DNA from: Chthoniobacter sp.
GTDB lineage: Bacteria > Verrucomicrobiota > Verrucomicrobiia > Chthoniobacterales > Chthoniobacteraceae
Reading direction: 5' to 3'
Length of the DNA stretch: 23,205 bases
NCBI GenBank assembly: GCA_025351065.1
Contig: JANXWQ010000370.1
Coordinates: forward strand, 1-23,205
Positions within the stretch are counted from its first letter, which is position 1. Every line of letters begins with the position of its first letter. This document shows, piece by piece, positions 1 through 7,454 of the stretch. Below the pieces are notes generated by a model. That model saw nothing but the letters and a program-made list of their open reading frames with translations, was not told where the DNA came from and ran no database searches. A program made the position numbers and the translations under genes.

Positions 1-48
1 CACCCAGAACTCTTTCTGCTCTTGCGTCTTCTTACGGGGCTTGAACAT
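1..48 (-). CDS. N-terminus of an unidentified protein, cut by the window edge
   Basis: Only the first 16 codons are present, reading MFKPRKKTQEQKEFWV from an ATG at 46-48. The purine-rich stretch AGAAGGGGG lies just upstream and could act as a ribosome binding site. The basic start followed by a KEFWV-like segment vaguely recalls the start of some IS1182/DUF772-type transposases, but 16 residues cannot establish that. It follows the HNH gene on the same strand with about 100 bases between them, so the two could belong to one accessory unit. Confidence 0.4.
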   Translation of the reverse strand, partial: MFKPRKKTQEQKEFWV

Positions 49-151
49 CCCCCTTCTTCTCTAAGTCACCCCCACCATGTCGAGCTTTTTCAACAGCCTC
101 CTAACGACCCCAAGCTCAGTGACAGCCGGAGCCGTTCGCTACAGCGCATGG

Positions 152-766
152 CTAGGCCACTTTCGTTACTCGTTTGGCGGCGGAGTGCCATGTCTTGAGG
201 TAGTTGTCGGCGAGATGCTGTGGCGAGCGCGAAATGAAGTCGAGGAACCAATGAAGCATACCGTCCCACGAAGAAGGGTCGCCCGGTGGAAAGAGAGTCC
301 AGCGAAGCTCCGAAAGGGTCCAATTAGATTTGGCGCTGTTGAGCACCATCGAAGTCGTAACCGAGTTGTCTGGCGTATTGGTGCCACCGCGCGCTATCGG
401 AACAACGTGGTCAACGGTAGGAAATAGCTCCCAGTAAATCATGTGGCTCTCGCTCATCTTCCAGTTCGGGTGAGCCGGGAACTCTGCTGGCAGCAACCGG
501 GATAGAAGTCTGAGAACGCCTGGGAAAACGAGTTGAGTGCCCGAGTAACGGTCAATGAATCCGTCGCGTAAAAAGACAGACGTGGCAGCGAATGCACTGA
601 ATGAACGCTTGCTGGCTGCCTGAGCCGTGAACGGGTAATCCCTACGCGCAATCTCTGACGCCGCGTGCGTGTCGCCTGCGGCGAGCGCGCTGCACACGTC
701 TCTGACTATCCGCGTCTTATCGGCGAGAGGTGTCATAAGTGGCTTAACATCTAGATTGAGCCGCAC
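152..766 (-). CDS. HNH endonuclease-like protein
   Basis: This 204-residue protein carries an HNH-type core: Asp119-His120 in DHVVPIARGG, Asn134 in TPDNSV, and Asn143/Lys146 in NSAKSN. That order (DH, N, N-x2-K) is the usual arrangement of the beta-beta-alpha-metal nuclease fold. The CxxC zinc pairs of many HNH proteins are absent. The segment before the core, containing RDGFIDRYSG and then FPGVLRLLS, matches my memory of a family of stand-alone HNH proteins of unknown role. The start is a GTG at 764-766; an ATG at 734-736 is an alternative giving 194 residues. Neither has a clear Shine-Dalgarno sequence. The gene is visibly less GC-rich than the DUF2126 gene beside it, which suggests separate acquisition. 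A nuclease function is inferred from the motif; the target is unknown. Confidence 0.75.
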   Translation of the reverse strand: MRLNLDVKPLMTPLADKTRIVRDVCSALAAGDTHAASEIARRDYPFTAQAASKRSFSAFAATSVFLRDGFIDRYSGTQLVFPGVLRLLSRLLPAEFPAHPNWKMSESHMIYWELFPTVDHVVPIARGGTNTPDNSVTTSMVLNSAKSNWTLSELRWTLFPPGDPSSWDGMLHWFLDFISRSPQHLADNYLKTWHSAAKRVTKVA

Positions 767-852
767 TTTTGCGGTCTATGCTTCCAGATGGCGTGCATAT
801 TTGCCGACTGCACACCCGGCGGCTTTCTCTGGCAAGCGGCGTTCGCATTGAG

Positions 853-2874
853 CTATGGCAGCCGCAGATCGCAGGTGATGAGCGCAGGGTGGAGGCTCTT
901 GCAGGGGTTCATGTTGACGGGCGGCGCGGGCTCATGCTTGGCGGGAGCGAAGTGCCGCTGGTCGTGGTCGAGCTTGTAGAGCGTGGTTTTTTTCCCTGAC
1001 GAAATGGTGAGGTAGAGCGGCATCTGCGGCAGGATACCGGGGTGGAGCGAGGGGTAGAGCGCGGTGCGGCGGTAGCGCAGGCCGGCGCCAAGCTGTCCGC
1101 CGGGGAAGCGGCGCAGGGGGAGCGCGCGACCGTGGACGCGGATCTGGTATTTCGCGGCGCAGGCTTTGCTGGCAGTGAATTCGAGGCGCTCGATGGAGGT
1201 ATCGACAAAGCGGCTGGTGTTGCCGCCTTGGAGCGGTGTCTCGCAGAGCAGGGGCCAGCCTTCGTGGGCGCGGCGAATGGTGAGCGTGGCGTCGCCATCG
1301 GCGTGGGCAAGCATGACGGGAAAACGCCACTCGAAGATGTCGCGGAAAATTTTCGCCGGCAGCGCGAAGCCGCCGCGCCGCAGGTCGCGGAGCACTTTCG
1401 CAAAGTCGGCCCAGAGGTGCGTGGGGAGGAAAAAAGTGTCGTGCAATTTGTCGCCGTGGTCGGTGAGCGGTGCGGTGAAGGGCGTGGCGAGCAGATGGGC
1501 CGCGAGCGTGTGCCAGAGCAGGGCGATGGCCGACATCCATTCCGTGCGCGGCAGCGATTCGACGGCGCGAAACTCGACGAGCCCGCGGCAGCCGCCCTCG
1601 GCGTTGACGTTCCAAAATTTGTCGAAGCTGACCTCGCTGCGGTGGGTGTTGCCGGAGGTGTCGGTGTGGAGGTGGCGGAGCGTTTCGCTGAGCAGCGAGC
1701 GGTGGTCGCCGGCGGGGAGTTGGTCGAGAAACCGGTAGGCCATCTCGAGGTCATAGAGCGAGCTGACGCACTCGTCGGGGCGCGGCGCCTGCGACGACGG
1801 GCCGACGTACTGGCCGGTGAAAATATACGCGAGCGACGGATGCCGCTGCCAGTAGCGCAGCATTGACGTGACCCACGCGGGATGGGTGAAGAGCGGGTTT
1901 TCGTCGAGCGTCGGGCCGCCGAAAAGATGGTGGTTGCCGCCGCCGGTGCCGGTCTGTTCGTCGGGCGAGATTTGCTTGAAAGAACGCAGGCCCACGGTGG
2001 CGGTGGCGCGCTCCAGCGTGTCGAGCCATGTGGCGTACTCGCGCCAGTTGGCGCAGGGCGGGAGGTTGATTTCGAGCACGCCGGGATCGGAGGCGATGCC
2101 GAGCTTCGTCCACGCTTCGGCGTCATCGCCCGGCACGTAACCCGCAAAAATCGCGGGGCCGAGCCGCGTGTCGTGCAACGCGGCGGCGATGTGCTCGAAG
2201 AGCACAAGCCACGGCGCTTGCAGCAGTGGCGGGAGAAAGACGTGGAGGGCGTCGTCTTTGATCTCGATGACGAGCGCGCGGCGGTTCACCTCCTCGGGCA
2301 GCGATGCGAGCGGCAGGCGCAGGCCCGCCGGGCCTTCGGCGCGGGAGAGTTCGAGCCTCTCGCGCTGCCAGTCTTCGGTGAGAAAACCGGCGGCGTCGTG
2401 ATCGAGCGGGAGCACGAGGATGGAGCGCGTTTGGTTGAGCGGGTCAACCGCGCGAATCCACCCGGACGCGAGGCCGAGACGGTGCAGGAGGTTTTCTGCA
2501 AAAAGCAAAAACACCGTCGAGTCGAGCGTCGCAGGCGAGACCGCGGGCGGGTGCGCGAGCGAGGGGACGAGCGGCGAGTCGTCGCGCTTCCAGACGAGGT
2601 TGATCGCCCAGCGCGGGTTCGTTTCGCCGGGGTAGTGCTTCCCCGGAGAGAAGACGGGCACAGCATTCGCGAGCACCTGCGCGATGAGCGCATCGGCCAG
2701 CGCGTAGCCATAGCGCAGCTTCGTCGGGCCGAGCGCGGTGATGCTCCACTCGGGCCCCTGCGGGTCGTTGGGCACGTAGGTCGGCTCGCCGCCGAGCGTG
2801 AGTTGCACGCCGCGGGCGGCAAAGGTCGCGTCCACTTTGTCCGCCACGCGGGCGAGGGCTTTGGGGATCTTCAT
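853..2874 (-). CDS. DUF2126 family predicted amidoligase (GCS/GS-like fold)
   Basis: This 673-residue protein matches the DUF2126 domain, usually found as the C-terminal part of a protein of about 1100 residues with an N-terminal transglutaminase domain. Recognisable family segments are LTLGGEPTYV (25-34), PGKHYPGETNPRWAIN (77-92), GTGGGNHHLFGGPT (309-322), a YWQRHPSLAY...SQAPRPDE stretch (about 341-367), SGNTHRSEVSFDKFW (407-421) and GLVEFRAVE (431-439). Comparative genomics (Iyer and co-workers' amidoligase survey) predicts such proteins to be COOH-NH2 ligases of the glutamate-cysteine ligase/glutamine synthetase fold, acting on peptides or small metabolites; no substrate is known to me. 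The ATG overlaps the stop of the upstream transglutaminase gene by 4 bases (ATGA), which implies translational coupling. It is probably cytoplasmic, as no signal peptide or membrane segment is seen. The usual partners (alpha-E protein and circularly permuted ATP-grasp) are not in the window. Confidence 0.88.
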   Translation of the reverse strand: MKIPKALARVADKVDATFAARGVQLTLGGEPTYVPNDPQGPEWSITALGPTKLRYGYALADALIAQVLANAVPVFSPGKHYPGETNPRWAINLVWKRDDSPLVPSLAHPPAVSPATLDSTVFLLFAENLLHRLGLASGWIRAVDPLNQTRSILVLPLDHDAAGFLTEDWQRERLELSRAEGPAGLRLPLASLPEEVNRRALVIEIKDDALHVFLPPLLQAPWLVLFEHIAAALHDTRLGPAIFAGYVPGDDAEAWTKLGIASDPGVLEINLPPCANWREYATWLDTLERATATVGLRSFKQISPDEQTGTGGGNHHLFGGPTLDENPLFTHPAWVTSMLRYWQRHPSLAYIFTGQYVGPSSQAPRPDECVSSLYDLEMAYRFLDQLPAGDHRSLLSETLRHLHTDTSGNTHRSEVSFDKFWNVNAEGGCRGLVEFRAVESLPRTEWMSAIALLWHTLAAHLLATPFTAPLTDHGDKLHDTFFLPTHLWADFAKVLRDLRRGGFALPAKIFRDIFEWRFPVMLAHADGDATLTIRRAHEGWPLLCETPLQGGNTSRFVDTSIERLEFTASKACAAKYQIRVHGRALPLRRFPGGQLGAGLRYRRTALYPSLHPGILPQMPLYLTISSGKKTTLYKLDHDQRHFAPAKHEPAPPVNMNPCKSLHPALITCDLRLP

Positions 2875-3710
2875 GCGGGGTTGATTTGCAGCGAGGCGGT
2901 CATCACCGGCGGCGCGGGCAGCGGCGGCGCAAAGGTGCCGGCGATGGGCGAAATGTCATCGGGCGTGAGGCCCACGGCGGCGGTGAGATGGTAGTGGTTG
3001 CAGAGGTAGCCGTTCGTCGGGTCAAAGCCGATCCAGCCCGCGCCGGGCAGGTAGAGTTCCGTCCACGCGTGCAGTGCGCCGGCGGCCACTTTTTTCCCGC
3101 CCTCAAACTCGCACAGATAGCCGCTCGCCAGCCGCGCGGCGACCCCGAGCCCGCGCGCCACGTCCGCCAGCAGCACCGCGTAATCGCGGCACGAGCCGCC
3201 GGCGAGCCGCAGCGTCTCCGCCGCCGCATGGGCCGCGCCTTCCTCGCGGCGTTCGTAGGCGATGTTTTTGTGCAGCGCCTCATTGAGGCTCACGAGCGTC
3301 TCGACCGTGTCACGCGGCGCTTCCGGCGCGGTCCAAAAAGGCAGCACGAGCGGGCCGCTGCTGCGGAGATACGGCGCGAGCACCTCGGCCTCGCGCGGCG
3401 CGTAGGCGAAGGGAAAATCGAGCGCGTGCTTCGCGAGGATGAAGCCGAAGGGATTGCGCTCCTGCACGTCGAGGTCGATCTGCAAACTCGCCGCGAGCAG
3501 CGCGGATTTTCCCGGATAAAAAACCGATGCGATCTCGTTGTCGAAAAGGTCGCGGCGGTAATGCACATCGGCCCCGGCATTGGTCTGAAAGGCGAGGCGC
3601 TGCACCGCGAGGTGGCGGCCCGTTTTTGGAAAAAGCCGGAAGAGGTGCAGCGAAAAGCTGACCGGCTCGGCGTAGGCGTACTGCGTTTGGTAGTCGATGC
3701 GGACTTTCAT
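2871..3710 (-). CDS. Transglutaminase-like cysteine protein
   Basis: This 279-residue protein has an N-terminal bacterial transglutaminase beta domain (MKVRIDYQTQYAYAEPV at the start) followed by a transglutaminase-like papain-fold core. The predicted catalytic triad is Cys174 (GGSCRDYAVL), His214 (ALHAWTELY) and Asp230 (GFDPTNG). Such proteins may act as peptidases or acyl-transfer enzymes. I chose the ATG at 3708-3710 because family members begin right at this strand; an upstream ATG at 3735-3737 would add nine residues (MRDTLRPRR) without a better ribosome site. The ATGA overlap with the DUF2126 gene, and the frequent fusion of these two domains elsewhere, indicate one functional unit, probably peptide conjugation or trimming. 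The substrate is unknown. Confidence 0.88.
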   Translation of the reverse strand: MKVRIDYQTQYAYAEPVSFSLHLFRLFPKTGRHLAVQRLAFQTNAGADVHYRRDLFDNEIASVFYPGKSALLAASLQIDLDVQERNPFGFILAKHALDFPFAYAPREAEVLAPYLRSSGPLVLPFWTAPEAPRDTVETLVSLNEALHKNIAYERREEGAAHAAAETLRLAGGSCRDYAVLLADVARGLGVAARLASGYLCEFEGGKKVAAGALHAWTELYLPGAGWIGFDPTNGYLCNHYHLTAAVGLTPDDISPIAGTFAPPLPAPPVMTASLQINPA

Positions 3711-3779
3711 GCGGCGTGGGCGCAGCGTATCGCGCATGGGCCCGGTGCGGCCAAGGAATATCCGGCCAGCGACGCATCG

Positions 3780-3803
3780 GTAGGGGAAGCTGCCAGCTTC
3801 CCC
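3780..3803. repeat. GTAG-type palindrome, copy 1
   Basis: A 24-base element begins GTAGGGGAAGC and contains a perfect palindrome at 3783-3803 with 10-base arms (GGGGAAGCTG / CAGCTTCCCC) around a single central base. The same 24 bases occur at 6461-6484. It lies in the 123-base gap between the end of the aminopeptidase gene and the start of the transglutaminase gene, about 30 bases past the aminopeptidase stop, so the transcript would form a strong hairpin there. There is no U-run, so it is not a classic intrinsic terminator. The GTAG head resembles REP elements mobilised by RAYT transposases. Confidence 0.8.
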
Positions 3804-3833
3804 GGCCGGCGCTGGTTGGAAAAATCCCGCGCG

Positions 3834-6533
3834 CTATTTTTTCGCGCCGGGTTTCGCCGCGCACCATGCCTCGAGGTCTCCTAGCGCGCGCTCGCGGAAC
3901 TCCGCCTGAAAGCGGATTTCGTCCGCCGCTTTCGCCACGCTCACCGCAGCGCCGGGCGGGAGATTTTTCGCCGCCCATGCCTCCAGCTCCGCGGCGCGCT
4001 CCTCGCTCGGCGGTAGCGCGGTGAAAAGCTCGGGCACATACGCGTTCGCCTGGTGCGCGGTGAGCTTCGCGTGCAGCGCCTCGAGATTTTGCCGGGCGAA
4101 AGCCCACGCCTCCTCGGGGTGCTCGCCCGCATTTGCCACGCGCCCGATGAGCCCAGCGGCATCGCGCGGCGGCAGCTCTGGCGTGAGCGCCAGCCCGAGT
4201 GTCTGCGCGGCCAGCGCCGGATCGCGGACGGTCGCGAGCGCGGCGTAAAGTTCGCGCTGCTGCTCGGCGCTGACGGCTTTCGTGCCGAGCGCGTGCAGCT
4301 TTGCCCAAGTGGCGTCGTCGGCTTCGCGCGCCACGATCGCGAGTACGGTGCCGCGCAGGTTCGCGTCGAGCGAAGCGGGCTCGACCAGCCACTGCGCAAA
4401 ACGCGAAAGCGCGATGCGCAACGTCTCTGGGTCGCCGAACGCCCCGGCGATGGCGAGCAGCCGCGGGCGAAGCTGCGTCACGAGCGGGCTCTCGTCCTTT
4501 GCGGCATTCCACCCGAGCTTCGCGAGCTGCGGACGGAGAAAGCCGAGCACCCACGCGTGAAACGCCGCCCGCTGCTCGCGCCCGCGCTCCATTGCGTCGA
4601 TCTGCCAGAGCACGCCGAGGATTTGCTCCAGCTCCGTGGCCGAGGCCGTGTCGAGCAGCGCGTCCGCGAGCTTCAGGTAGTCCGTGGCCGCCGCGCGGTC
4701 GGCCTGGGCCATCGCCCAGGTGTCATTGAGCAGCGTGAGCCGATCCGCCTCCGCCATGTGGCCCACGGTCTTCAGCAGCCGCTTGAAAACCTCTGGCGAA
4801 TACTGCACGCGGTAATAACCCCCCCCGCCTACATTCGCGATCGTCACCGCATCCTCGTCCGTGCTGGCATAGGTGAAATGACCGGGCACGAGTAATTCCA
4901 GCTTCGTCTGCTGCGGATCGCCCGCGGGCGCCGTGGAAAGCGGCACCATCCATTTCAGCGCGGGCGCGTCCTTTTGATGCACCGTGAACCGCTCCTGCCA
5001 CCATACCGGTCTCACCTCATCTTTGGCGGTCACACTTGCCACCAGCACCACCGGAAAGCCGGGCAGCTCTGTCCAGCCCTGCGCGAAAGCCTGCACCTCC
5101 TTTTTACTATCCCGGCCCAGCGCGGCCCATAGGTCGGCCGTCGTGGTGTTGGCCAGCGCATGCTCTTTCATGTAACTGCGCATCCCCGCGCGGAACGGCT
5201 CCTCGCCCAGCCACGCCTCCAGCATCCGCAGCACCGCGTGGCCTTTCTGATAGGTGATCTCGTCAAAGGCGTCGCCCGCTTGCGCCTCCGTCTCCACCGG
5301 CATCTGGATGGGATGGGTCGTCGCCCGCGCATCCCGCCGCATGGCTCCTTCGCGGCCCACGGTAGCACGCAGCCACGGCTTCCACTCCGGGTGCCGACGC
5401 GCCATTTGTTTGGTCGCCATCCAGCTCGCGAAGCCTTCATTCAGCCACAGGTTGTCCCACCAGGCCATCGTCACCAAGTCACCAAACCATTGGTGCGCTA
5501 TCTCATGCGCCACGATCCCATACACCCGCTCCCGCTGCGCCTGACTGCTTGCCGCCGGGTCGAAAAGCAACAGGTCTTCCCGATACACAATCGCCCCCCA
5601 GTTCTCCATCCCCCCAGCGCCCGTATTTGGCAGCGCGACCTGATCCAGCTTAGGCAGCGGATACTTCACCCCGAAGTAATCCCCGTAGTCCCGCAGAATC
5701 TCTTTGGTAACATCAAGGGCATAGCGTCCCTGCTCCCGCTTTCCTGGCGTCGTGTAAAGGCCGAGCTTAATTCCATCCACCTCATCCTCCAGCTTCTCCA
5801 GGTCTCCGGCGAACAGCGCCAGCAGATAGGTCGGCATCGGCGGGGTAGGTTTGAAAACAAACAGCTCGTCACCATCCGGCGACTGCTCCACCTGCGTCGG
5901 CGGCATGTTGGAAAGCGCGGTCTGTCCCTTGGGCAGCAGGACTTGCAGCGTCATCTTTGCCCGGAACACCGGCTCATCCCAGCAGGGAAACATGCGCCGC
6001 GCATCCGTCGGCTCAAACTGCGTCGCCAACGCCTTCCGTTCTGCGCCCTCTTTTTGGAAACGCGCGATGTAGAGCCCCTGCGGCTGCTCGCTCAGCGTCC
6101 CCGCATAGTTCACCTCCACCACATGTTCACCGGGTTGCAGCGGCGCACTGGCCGCCAGGGTCAGCGTCTGCGCCTCCTCATTTACGGTAGCTGTCAGCTC
6201 GGGGAATCCCTTTTCCGCCAGCTTGGCATCCGCAATGGTCAGGCCCAATGAGTTCATCACGATGCGGTCAGTGGGCTCCGAGACCTGGACGGTGATGCTG
6301 ACAAACCCCTTGAAACTGCCCCGCCCCACATCCGGCGTCAGCACGATCAGGTAAGCCGTCGGCACCACCGTCTTCGGCAGCTTCCCTGGCGTCTTGGCAA
6401 AGTCGAACGGCTCCTCCGCCAGCCCGCGCGCCAAAAGCAGCAGCACCGCGAGTGCGAGCTGTAGGGGAAGCTGCCAGCTTCCCCTACAGCCGCGGCAGTT
6501 AGCAAACAGGCGGGCGAACGAAGGCATGAACAT
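3834..6533 (-). CDS. Exported M1 family zinc aminopeptidase
   Basis: This protein of about 899 residues has the full M1 (gluzincin) signature, numbered from the ATG at 6531-6533: exopeptidase motif GAGGMENWG (305-313), zinc motif HEIAH (343-347), third ligand Glu366 in LNEGF 19 residues after the second His, and the catalytic Tyr in ITYQKG (Tyr428). The N-terminal beta domain precedes these, and a helical ERAP1-C-like region fills the last third. It removes N-terminal residues from peptides. A signal peptide is likely: arginines, then LALAVLLLLARGLA before EEPFDF, so the enzyme is probably periplasmic or outer-membrane associated. A second ATG lies at 6525-6527. A TTG at 6567-6569 overlaps the upstream stop (TTGA) and would add 12 residues. 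A palindromic repeat lies in the signal-peptide region and encodes GSWQLPLQ. The gene sits between the glycan cluster and the transglutaminase pair; a link to either is only inference. Confidence 0.92.
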   Translation of the reverse strand: MFMPSFARLFANCRGCRGSWQLPLQLALAVLLLLARGLAEEPFDFAKTPGKLPKTVVPTAYLIVLTPDVGRGSFKGFVSITVQVSEPTDRIVMNSLGLTIADAKLAEKGFPELTATVNEEAQTLTLAASAPLQPGEHVVEVNYAGTLSEQPQGLYIARFQKEGAERKALATQFEPTDARRMFPCWDEPVFRAKMTLQVLLPKGQTALSNMPPTQVEQSPDGDELFVFKPTPPMPTYLLALFAGDLEKLEDEVDGIKLGLYTTPGKREQGRYALDVTKEILRDYGDYFGVKYPLPKLDQVALPNTGAGGMENWGAIVYREDLLLFDPAASSQAQRERVYGIVAHEIAHQWFGDLVTMAWWDNLWLNEGFASWMATKQMARRHPEWKPWLRATVGREGAMRRDARATTHPIQMPVETEAQAGDAFDEITYQKGHAVLRMLEAWLGEEPFRAGMRSYMKEHALANTTTADLWAALGRDSKKEVQAFAQGWTELPGFPVVLVASVTAKDEVRPVWWQERFTVHQKDAPALKWMVPLSTAPAGDPQQTKLELLVPGHFTYASTDEDAVTIANVGGGGYYRVQYSPEVFKRLLKTVGHMAEADRLTLLNDTWAMAQADRAAATDYLKLADALLDTASATELEQILGVLWQIDAMERGREQRAAFHAWVLGFLRPQLAKLGWNAAKDESPLVTQLRPRLLAIAGAFGDPETLRIALSRFAQWLVEPASLDANLRGTVLAIVAREADDATWAKLHALGTKAVSAEQQRELYAALATVRDPALAAQTLGLALTPELPPRDAAGLIGRVANAGEHPEEAWAFARQNLEALHAKLTAHQANAYVPELFTALPPSEERAAELEAWAAKNLPPGAAVSVAKAADEIRFQAEFRERALGDLEAWCAAKPGAKK
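4819..4826 (-). other. Run of eight G on the coding strand of the aminopeptidase gene
   Basis: Eight consecutive C on the plus strand encode part of a VGGGGYYRVQY segment in the aminopeptidase. The segment before GYYRV is conserved in position in M1 enzymes, so the run is read in frame here. Runs of this length can slip during replication or sequencing, so it is a candidate site for indels. Confidence 0.7.
6459..6489. repeat. GTAG-type palindrome, copy 2, inside a signal-peptide region
   Basis: A 31-base perfect inverted repeat has 15-base arms (CTGTAGGGGAAGCTG / CAGCTTCCCCTACAG) around one central base. It carries GTAG at one end and CTAC at the other. Its core equals the element at 3780-3803. 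It lies within the aminopeptidase reading frame, between the likely start codon and the hydrophobic core of the signal peptide, and is translated as GSWQLPLQ. In mRNA it would form a very stable hairpin about 45-75 bases after the start codon. Confidence 0.85.
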
Positions 6534-6565
6534 GAGATACGAGGCGTAAAGTCTTGCGCGAAAAA

Positions 6566-7426
6566 TCAACGGGCGTCCCGGCGGGCGGCATTCTTCAGCT
6601 CATAGGTCTTGGCGACGCTCAGAAACTCATAGAACCCATGCAGCCGCGCGAAATAGTAACCTTCCCGCCCGTCCAGAAACCCGCGCTGCCAGACATAGAC
6701 AAACAGAAACCGCTGCAGCCCGCGAAACGGCAGCCTGTGTGAAAGCTGCTTCAGCCTGCGCCTCAGCCCGACGCTGCCCATTTGCAGGCTGCCTTCGCTT
6801 CCCGTTAAATGCCGGTCGAGCGCCACCCGCGCCTCCCAGTTCGAGTAACGGTTGTGCTTCTCGACAAAGACATCCACCGACGGAAAGGCGTAATGATCCA
6901 TCTCGCACGCGAGATGATCCGTCTCGCCCTGCACTACCACATGCTCATGCACCTCGTTGTCGCCGCTCTTCGTGTCCACGTCCGTCAGCTTTTCATACCG
7001 GCCCAGCCGGTGTTTGAAGAGCCGCAGGTTCCAGTTCGGGTAATAGGCATGCCTCAGCCATTTCCCCATGAACCGGAACCTCCGGTTGATCCAGTAGCCT
7101 GCGACCGGATGATCCGGCTGCGTCACGATCCGTCGAAACTCCTCCTCACTCTCCGGAGGCATCACCTCATCCGCATCGAGGATGAAGACCCACTCATGCT
7201 TGAAAGGCAGATTCTCCAACGCCCAGTTCTTCTTCTTCGGCCAGATGCCGTTGAAAGCGAACTGCACGACCTTTGCCCCGTGCGCCGCGGCCAGCTCCTG
7301 CGACCCGTCTGCGCTCTGCGAATCAACGACGAAGATCTCATCCGCCCACGCCACCGATGCGAGGCACCGCGGCAGATTCGCGGCTTCGTTCTTGATCGGG
7401 ATGAGTATGGAGACTGGGACAGCCAT
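6566..7426 (-). CDS. Family 2 glycosyltransferase, WaaE/KdtX-like
   Basis: This 286-residue GT-A enzyme begins MAVPVSILIPIKNEAANL, the typical nucleotide-sugar binding start of GT2. It has a DXD-type metal site in ILDADEVM (Asp84-Ala-Asp86). The later part (NWNLRLFKH, VHEHVVV, MDHYAFPSVDVFVEKHNRY) resembles the WaaE/KdtX group of lipopolysaccharide-core glucosyltransferases. It would transfer one sugar from a nucleotide donor at the cytoplasmic face of the inner membrane. The frame stays open upstream to 7588, but that extension has no GT2 similarity and overlaps the carbamoyltransferase, so I use the ATG at 7424-7426, leaving 28 bases after the carbamoyltransferase stop. Donor and acceptor cannot be read from the sequence. 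Confidence 0.9.
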   Translation of the reverse strand: MAVPVSILIPIKNEAANLPRCLASVAWADEIFVVDSQSADGSQELAAAHGAKVVQFAFNGIWPKKKNWALENLPFKHEWVFILDADEVMPPESEEEFRRIVTQPDHPVAGYWINRRFRFMGKWLRHAYYPNWNLRLFKHRLGRYEKLTDVDTKSGDNEVHEHVVVQGETDHLACEMDHYAFPSVDVFVEKHNRYSNWEARVALDRHLTGSEGSLQMGSVGLRRRLKQLSHRLPFRGLQRFLFVYVWQRGFLDGREGYYFARLHGFYEFLSVAKTYELKNAARRDAR

Positions 7427-7454
7427 CGCGGGAAGATGGAGTTGGAACCTATGG

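Noticed and set aside
77..427. Plus-strand open frame of 116 codons opposite the HNH gene
   Set aside because: Antisense to the HNH core motif, with no domain resemblance.
1042..2994. Long plus-strand open frames (274 and 370 codons) opposite the DUF2126 gene
   Set aside because: Arg/Glu/Gly-rich translations with no family resemblance; they are antisense shadows caused by high GC in a gene with clear DUF2126 motifs.
3780..3803. Intrinsic terminator after the aminopeptidase gene
   Set aside because: The hairpin is strong but not followed by a U-run on the transcript, and the same element occurs inside a coding region; better described as a repeat.
3310..4554. Minus-strand open frame of 414 codons overlapping the transglutaminase and aminopeptidase genes
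   Set aside because: Arg/Ala-rich, crosses two well-supported genes in another frame, and has no recognisable domain.
5160..6251. Plus-strand open frame of 363 codons opposite the aminopeptidase gene
   Set aside because: Covers the region encoding GAGGMENWG and HEIAH on the other strand; Arg/His/Leu-rich shadow.
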